From assembly GCA_028015205.1 (NCBI GenBank), contig JAPWFG010000024.1, forward strand, positions 2,108,001 to 2,172,000: a DNA stretch of 64,000 bases. The letters are read 5' to 3'. Within the stretch, counting starts at the first letter, position 1; each line of letters starts with the position of its first letter. This DNA is from Mytilisepta virgata. Its lineage: Eukaryota > Mollusca > Bivalvia > Mytilida > Mytilidae. Of the stretch, positions 57,549 through 64,000 are shown in pieces. The notes below the pieces were generated by a model, which did not search any database, was not told the DNA's origin, and saw only the letters and a program-made list of their open reading frames with translations. A program made the translations under genes and the position numbers.

Positions 57549-57974
57549 CTAGAGGCTGTAAGGAGCCTCAATCGCTCACCTGGTTGATTGGTTCCTATAG
57601 TATTTAAGAAGTATAAAGTTGGGGTTTTACGCCGTTCTCAGCACATTTGGCTATTTTGCGGCGGCCAGTTTTTATTGGTGGAGGAAGCCGGAGTACCCGC
57701 AGAGAACCACCGACCTTCGGTAGGAAAATTGGCAATTTAGATCGGAGTCGAACGCACCCCGCCACAGGTGTGATTTGAACTCACAACCCCAGTGTTGACA
57801 GGATAGTGAGACGAACTACATAGACCACTCGGCTACCGAGGCCCCCAAGTATAAAGTAAAATTCTGTTCAGTGGTTCTCAAGAAGATGAAAATGATGTTT
57901 CAGATAGGGTTTTTAATGCTAACTTTGACCCCCGCTGACGGCCATTTTGAACATCATATCGTCACGTAACGTAA
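57549..57974 (-). mobile_element. 'AGCTCACC' element 3' end, copy E, split by a SINE
   Basis: On the minus strand the tail ends GTGAGCGATTGAGGCTCCTT, ACAGCCT, then CTAG (57552-57549). After the SINE at 57620-57846 the sequence continues to about 57974 with CCATTTTGAACATC-like words, then meets copy H's tail. The copy is short and diverged. Confidence 0.6.
57620..57846 (-). mobile_element. tRNA-derived SINE with 11-bp target duplication
   Basis: Same family as 37305-37586. The A box TAGCCGAGTGG is at 57825-57835 and the B box GAGTTCAAATC at 57772-57782, on the minus strand. AAGTATAAAGT flanks it at 57609-57619 and 57847-57857. The A-rich tail is almost absent; it ends AAAACCCCA. Confidence 0.88.
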
Positions 57975-59372
57975 CCAGAGGCTCTCAAGATCTTGTATCG
58001 CTCACCTGGATTAACTTGTCGGTAACATCCTACTTGGTCTACTCCCATTTCTTCTATTCCCATTACGTCGATTGTGGAATATGAAAATTTTCCCATCTGG
58101 TCTACTCAATTAAAATAAGGGTGTGTTACAAGGGAACAAGAAGCATTTCCCATTTCGTCTACTTAATTAAAATAAAAATGTGTTTATTAGGGAAAAAAGG
58201 CAATTCTCATTTTATCTTTTGATGAATTTCCCATTTCGTCTACTAGTATAAAATAAGAGTGTTTAATAGGGTACAAGAGGCATTTCCCGTTTTGTCTAAA
58301 CTTTTTTATGAAGAATTTCCCATCTTGTCTACTTGTTTAAATATAAAAAAATAAATCTAAAAAAACATTATAATAATTTTCTTTGAATATGATAAAAAAT
58401 GATTGCAAACATTATTGGCATTAATTAAATGGCTTAAATTGTCTTATTAAAGTCAAATGTCTAAAATGTCAGTGTTGTTTTTATTGATTAACAAATTGTA
58501 TAGTTTATTGTTTTAACAAATGATGAGGTGAAATGTAATTGAACAGGTCCCAAACTTTCACTGTAAATGGAAAAATGTGTATAATTACAAATTTTAAATT
58601 CCACTGATGTATGTCTTCTTGGTCTATTCCCAATTGGTCTACAATAACAAATAATAACACTAGAAAAAAAATGCAGACAAAATGGGAAATGCATCCTTTT
58701 CCTAAGTAAAGACATCCTTTATTTAAAGAGTAGACAAAATGAGAAATGCGTCTTGGTCCCTAGAATATGTAATAGACACATTATTTTTTATTTTAAGCCA
58801 GAAGCCGATATGGGATTTCTTTACAAAAAAAGTGTAGACAAAATTGGAAATGCCTCTGGTTCCCTAGTAAAACACTTATTTAATTGAGTAGACGTAATGC
58901 TTCTTGTTTTCTAGTAAACATACTTAATTTAAACAAGTAGACGAAATGGGAGTAGGCCAAGTGGCAATAAACCAACTTGTCCGCCTTGAGCAGGACCAAA
59001 ATTTAAGCGTAGCAGTCAATTTGGCTGGTTTTCCCGTAGGGTCCTATGTTAAACAAATTTCGGCTTTGGTGGCCCTCTTGGTTGACAGTCTGGGTCATCG
59101 GACACAATTCTGACAGAGGACCATTTAATCACCATTTCTGCAAAGTTTGGTTCCATCTGGCTCTATAGTTTGAGACAAGAAGGCTATTTAATTAATTTTC
59201 CCATAGGAACCCATATGTTAAGCTAAATTCGACTGTGGCAGCCATCTTGGTTGACTGTCCGGATCATCGGACACAATTATGAAAGAGGACCACCTAAGGA
59301 CTATGGCTCCCACCCTTGGTTCCAATTGGCCATATAGTTTTATAAAAGAGGATTTTTGAAATTCATCCAACC
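57975..59372 (-). mobile_element. 'AGCTCACC' element, copy H, split by a foldback element
   Basis: On the minus strand it ends GAGCGATACAAGATCTTGAG, AGCCT, CTGG (57978-57975), a CTRR-type end like CTAG in the other copies. Upstream is the family tail region (CAGCCAAATTGACTGC, TCCTGCTCAAGG) and body modules up to about 59372, without a head hairpin. The 58021-58973 element is inserted within its tail. It abuts the head of copy G, which runs the other way. Confidence 0.75.
58021..58973. mobile_element. 953-bp foldback element with repetitive arms and 8-bp target duplication
   Basis: The left half (58028-58345) holds about five copies of TTTCCCATTTCGTCTACT separated by AAAATAA(G/A)-GTGT and AGGGAACAAGAGGCA stretches. 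The right half (58660-58960) holds the same words in reverse complement (GTAGACGAAATGGGAAATGC, CTCTTGTTCCCTAG). The outer ends are GG-TCTACTCCC types in inverted orientation (CTTGGTCTACTCCC / CTTGGCCTACTCCC). AACTTGTC is duplicated at 58013-58020 and 58974-58981, and joining the flanks restores the host element tail. The ~300-bp centre has no ORF. Confidence 0.85.
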
Positions 59373-60022
59373 TTTTTAGGTCACCTGGTCAAAGGTCATG
59401 TGAGCTTTTGTCATCACTTGGCGTCCGTCCGACGTCCGTCCGTCAGTTAACTTTTCACATTTTAATCTTTTCTAAAACCCCTTGGTCAAATGCAATTAAA
59501 CTTGGTTGGAAGTATCTATGTAATGTCCTTTATGAAGTTTCCTCATTTCGTCTTGATCGGACAACAAACGCGGCCGCCATGGGCAACTGTTGTTTCTGAT
59601 TGGTTGATTAAAAAAAACTGCTTGGCCAAAAAAAAAGCTAAAAAGAAAGTGTCTATGGCATATAACAAAAATTTACAGATCCGCGGAATTGCTTGAAACC
59701 AACCACGGTCTGAGTGTTCCACATAAGATGCTGACCAATTGTTGTTACTTTAGTGCAAGTCCCTCATTCAAGATGGCCACATTCAGAGAACTTAGGTTAA
59801 CATAAGACCCTATGGGGGAAATACATGCAAAAATCTTCTGGAGAACCTCCAAATTTTAGAATATGCTGAACTTTAAGTAGAACCTTGATAAAGAAAAATG
59901 TGGTTCCCACAAGGCTTACCACACTTCATAATGATAGGCAGAAGTGACTTTTCTGAAGTACATCAATAAAAACGGCTTTCATGCCGGGTGAGCGATACAG
60001 CCTGAGCTCTCTGAGCATCTAG
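59373..60022 (+). mobile_element. 'AGCTCACC' element, copy G (short, both ends)
   Basis: Head TTTTTAGGTCACCTGG-TCAAAGGTCATGTGAGC, then GTCCGTCCGACGTCCGTC, only two to three modules, and tail GAGCGATACAGCCTGAGCTC, TCTGAGCAT, CTAG (60019-60022) then T. At 650 bp it is the most compact complete copy here and shows that the number of body modules varies between copies. Confidence 0.8.
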
Positions 60023-60340
60023 TTGCTATTAAGTCTATTTTTTTTTTGGCATATGTAATTACCTAGACCAATCACATTTGGTCTATAGATAGTTCGTGGT
60101 GGGTACATGCCAGTTTAACACCTGTCATCCGACCTTGACAAGTGGGTGTCAGTCAAACACCTGTCCTTGTCCTCAATTTCAGTTGAGTGATTCGTCACAT
60201 CTTCATAAATAACCCATTTCTCAGCAAATGTTAATCGTAGCTTTAGCATTTTTGGTCTGTAGATACTTTTTTAGCGAGTACGTACCAGCATGAGACCTGT
60301 TAGCTGACAATTTTAGGTTTGAGTGACTTCAATCAGATAT
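60023..60340 (+). repeat. Degenerate units of the 'GGTCTATAGATAGTT' repeat
   Basis: TTTGGTCTATAGATAGTTCG, GGTGGGTACATGCCAGTTTA and CCTCAATTTCAGTTGAGTGA match the units at 25250-26460. It follows directly on the end of copy G, as a similar unit follows copy A at 12665. Confidence 0.7.
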
Positions 60341-62181
60341 TTAAGACAAATGTCACATGACCATAACTATTATTTATAATGCATTTCCTTGCGTTGCAAT
60401 GTCTGATATCAGATAATCTTTATTTTGTGTCCATGTGCGTACTCCGGCGAAAAAATTAGTGTGCCCACTCTCATTCTTATAATCTTTTTCACAAGTACAT
60501 AAAAATGAAACAAAACACTGCATACAGAATTTTCGTTCTATCAATGCTTGCAAATTTTCAAGATGGCAGCTAGGTCAATGTAGATGCACATATTGTTTAT
60601 TTGTGGAATTGGTATCCATTTTCAAAATGGCGGTGCTGGAAAATACATATGCCCTATGAAATAATTCACAGATACTTACCTTTATAAAGCCTCAGTGCCG
60701 TTATGGTTCGCTCATGTCTTTTTATACTTCTGTTATCTTAAATCGTGTAATTACTTCAGAATCTGTGGTAATTTCTAATTTGATTTTTTCCACATTTTGA
60801 TCACTATTGAATACATTGTATTAAAATTAGTGGCATTTGTTGCAACCGTGTCATAACTTTAGTACCCTAACTATGACCATTTTCACTGTTCTGTTTTTAG
60901 AGTTCAGAAACAACTCTGTTTTGCAATATTTTTATATATTAGTATTTTCTGGATATTTAGTTTAAACTCTGGTCTCATGGTCTCTGATAAGTTTTGACTT
61001 CGCTCGTCATATTATCGAGTTTAATGTCATAGCTGGGTAACATGATGATTGGATTTTGAAGATCATTTATTTTGGAGGAAATTGGGGGCAGATATGAAAT
61101 AAATTGTGACATTGAAGTATTTTTAATTGATTTTTTCCAAGATAAATATTGAAGCACATCAACTAGTTGTCCACCAGTATATTCTGTAGACCGCTATATT
61201 TTTAGCTCACTTGGCCTAATTCCGAATCGATTGATGCAAAGAAAATCCTTGACCACCGGGCTCGTTTTTAATCTGTGATACATTAAAATTTCGAAATATT
61301 TGAAAAATCGTCGATTTTTTAGCAACGTCATGTCAGATTTACGGCGACGTCTCTTTTGAAGACGTTTCCAGCTAAAAGAATTGCTTTGTTTAATAATGTT
61401 CCTATATATATATATTTGATATTCAATATTCTTATTCATAGAGATTATTTAACTACTCTACCTGCATACAAACACTGTTTAACACCTTTTATATGTAAAA
61501 TTTATGTATAATCATTCTCACCCGAAACTCTTTAATAATCATGTGACCGTAATTATATTGAGAGCTTTTCCAATGCCTTAAAATTTCTAGTTAAAGAAAA
61601 ATGTCAGAAATCTATGATGATATAAAATCTTTTAGTAAATACCAGAAGATATTTCAAAAGTATTTACCACAATTTTTATCACAAATATGGATACCCTATT
61701 TGCCTTTCACCAAAAAAAAAAAAAAAAAAAAAAAAACGATCACCAGTATCGAGAATTCGGCGCCCCCAAACTTTTTTAGCAAAACAATGTACAAATGTGT
61801 ATTGCTCCCAACATACTTATCAGGTTATTTTTTTTTCCAGAAAGAAATAATGAGAATTTAAAATTGAAAAATTTTGTTAAAATATGCTTCAACTAACAAT
61901 AAATGGATAGTCTTGGTTTTTTTTCTCTTTTTGTGACGTTTTCTGTAAAGGGTCAGTCAGAATTAAGAGTCTTACATTGGCAATACTCTTGAACCTGGAT
62001 TTTTTTTTCTTCCTCTTTTCTTTCATAAATATGTTTTCGTAAAGTTTCAGCCGGGAAAATTTCGACCCTATGTAATGTTATAAATTTTTTTCACACCCTT
62101 TAAAATACCCATTTTTTCTTCTTCCCATTTCTTTATCCCAATTTCCCATATCCAACTATAGAAGTCATCACGTGACTTTCG
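60341..62181. other. AT-rich stretch with a solo element head
   Basis: At 61199-61225 TTTTTAGCTCACTTGGCCTA is a solo fragment of the AGCTCACC head. A run of about 24 A occurs at 61712-61735. No gene is supported. Confidence 0.4.
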
Positions 62182-62189
62182 TGACGTCA
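62182..62189. promoter_or_regulatory. Perfect CRE palindrome TGACGTCA
   Basis: TGACGTCA, extended to GTGACGTCAC, is the full consensus for CREB/ATF factors; CACGTGAC just upstream (62170-62177) is E-box-like. No adjacent gene start is seen, so function is open. Confidence 0.4.
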
Positions 62190-62519
62190 CACATCACCTA
62201 TACCATACCCAAGTAAATTGTATAGAAATGCACTTGGGCGAGCATGAATCGATAAAATAAACTACTTTTAGTTCGTGCTGAAAAAATTTTGGTGCTATGT
62301 AGTACTTCCTCATATATTTAGAAAAATATTTTTGTTATTTGGAAACGTTTAAATTTTTGCTTTTGAAAATTTTGTCTTATTTTCCCGTTAAGTCCATATT
62401 GTTAAATCATCTAACTGCGATAAATTGGCTTTTTTGTCGTTTTTAACATAAAATTGCGATTTAACCAAAACTGATGGAAAAATTTTGGTGCTATGTGCTA
62501 ATTAATACATTTATAAATT

Positions 62520-62725
62520 TTTGAAATATCGTAAATGCAATAGATTAATTTTTTATTATATCCCTTCCAAATTGATTTGAAAATTAGATATCTTCGGAAA
62601 ATCTTTTATTATTTTCAAGATGGCGACGATAACCGGAAATGGCAATAGGCGCGAAAATACAAACATTTAATGATTTTCAATTTCATTTTTGCATCGAAAC
62701 AAACGCTTATGTTTGAAATATAAAG

Positions 62726-62756
<31 letters not shown>

Positions 62757-63210
62757 CTGACATAACTTATTAATAAATATATAGTTTCCAATTGCACTGC
62801 ATTTTAACTTATCCTCGCCAAGGGCGATATAGATTATGAAAAAAAAATCGCACCTTTGCCAGTATTAATGAAAACTAACACAGATGATGGATCATTTCAT
62901 TTCTTTTCAATCGAGGATTTTATTATATAATGTTTGTGTGATGAAGTTATAATAAAAAGGGGGGATATGCATACTTTAGATACTGATATATTACTAGAGA
63001 CATATTGTTTTATGTCTCGGATGTTACTAATAAAGTATATCCTTTGGTCTTCATATATCATATGTTTGAGTAAAACCTTCATAACTTTTCGAAATATCGT
63101 AATTGCAATAGTTTACATTTTGATTATGTCCCTTCCAAATTGATTTGAAAATTAGCTATTTTGAAATGTGTTATTTTTTACTATTATTATTCAAGATGGC
63201 GCCCATCCTA
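62520..63210. repeat. Pair of diverged direct repeats, 565 bp apart
   Basis: 62522-62640 and 63087-63205 share GAAATATCGTAA-TGCAATAG, ATCCCTTCCAAATTGATTTG then AAAATTAG, and end in TTCAAGATGGCG. Whether an element or a local duplication is unclear. Confidence 0.7.
62726..62751. repeat. (TA)13 microsatellite
   Basis: An uninterrupted TA tract of about 26 bp. Confidence 0.9.
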
Positions 63211-63844
63211 ATCAGCTTCTACCTTGCCACAACAAAGTAAATATATATACGAGTAAATAGAATTACTCATATAATATGTCAAATGTTAAATATATAAATA
63301 CCAAAAAGATAAATTATTAATTTAAAATAAATTAAAATGTTACTTATCTGACATTTGAAATTATATTTCATCACTGCATTCTTTGCAAGGACGTATAACT
63401 AACATACGTCCTTGATTCTTTGTGATCCCCCCTTAAACACACACACACCTCTATATTAAAATGTTGCATTAATTATCAAAAAATGTGGCGTTAAAAATGA
63501 AATCACGCTGTTTTTGGTCAGCAAACGGTTTACCTGTATACACACAATGTACCTGTGTACCTTAATTAACGGTTGGAACAATAAACATCCGGACAGTCAA
63601 GGTACAATATACATGTCAAATCGTTAATTAGTTATAATTACCTGAAACACACAGCATGTTAATTGCGCACAATAAATTTCTTCAGATAAAACTCAAATAA
63701 ATTTTACCAAAAAAAAAAAAAAATTCGCTTTTCTCGCGGCTTAAAAAATAAAAAAGAACTTGCACCATTAGCCTTTATCACGTGTAATTATGTACTTTTG
63801 ACACTTTGTATAAACTGGTGATGAATTTCATATTATTAATTATT
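63211..63844. other. AT-rich stretch, nothing recognised
   Basis: A small inverted word AGGACGTAT...ATACGTCCT occurs near 63389-63413. No gene is supported. Confidence 0.4.
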
Positions 63845-64000
63845 GTCACAATTTCATATATTGAAATTATAATCCATGTGAAATGTTACTACATATTTCA
63901 AATAAAAAGTTTTTTAAAGTGAAGACGTGGAGAACGTGCTATAATCAATACAGTGTTATCGAAGTACGATGAATGCCTGGCATGAACGGGACCAGTAGAT
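63845..64000 (+). repeat. Dispersed direct repeat, second copy (cut by window end)
   Basis: Matches 42240-42390 in the same orientation, 21.6 kb away. Homology runs to the window edge, so the true length is unknown. Confidence 0.8.

Overview
The window is eukaryotic, intron-containing, AT-rich and packed with repeats. The repeat families (several small elements with hairpin heads, tRNA-derived SINEs, LINE and reverse-transcriptase relics) look like those of bivalve molluscs, most likely a mytilid mussel. The species is inferred from repeat style and the two protein-coding genes; nothing in the sequence proves it.

Only two host genes can be supported. On the + strand, 16985-29478 holds five in-phase exons of a purine nucleoside phosphorylase (PNP) reaching a natural stop; the first exon with the initiator Met is not seen and may lie upstream in the window or outside it. 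On the + strand, 48614-49764 is the main coding exon of a GT10 alpha-1,3-fucosyltransferase, a type II Golgi enzyme, again without its own ATG and preceded by a splice acceptor. The two genes show no obvious functional link; one acts in purine salvage, the other in glycan synthesis.

The rest is repeat-derived or featureless AT-rich DNA. 1-8.9 kb: SINE relic, a pair of ~510-bp inverted repeats enclosing a broken C2H2 zinc-finger gene, two LINE C-terminal relics. 8.9-17 kb: a large 'AGCTCACC' element split by a clean non-autonomous Helitron, a second tandem-unit element split by a 5'-truncated reverse-transcriptase insertion with a 10-bp target duplication, and an element ending 23 bp before the first visible PNP exon. 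17-30 kb: PNP introns filled with nested elements and degenerate tandem repeats. 30-36 kb: a duplicated segment and a 45-bp minisatellite with higher-order structure. 36-46 kb: a hairpin-headed element split by a SINE, another AGCTCACC copy, and two LINE relics. 46-54 kb: a near-perfect 132-bp foldback, a SINE, the fucosyltransferase, a 941-bp long-TIR element and a small Helitron-like element. 54-60.3 kb: a pile-up of AGCTCACC copies interrupted by a SINE and a 953-bp foldback element with an 8-bp target duplication. 60.3-64 kb: sparse, with a perfect CRE palindrome and two pairs of diverged direct repeats.

I found no autonomous transposase, Rep/helicase, integrase or novel multi-gene system. 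The most informative structures are the transposable-element architectures, especially several unrelated-looking non-autonomous families sharing a Helitron-like 3' end (hairpin, 7-8 nt spacer, CTAG, then T).
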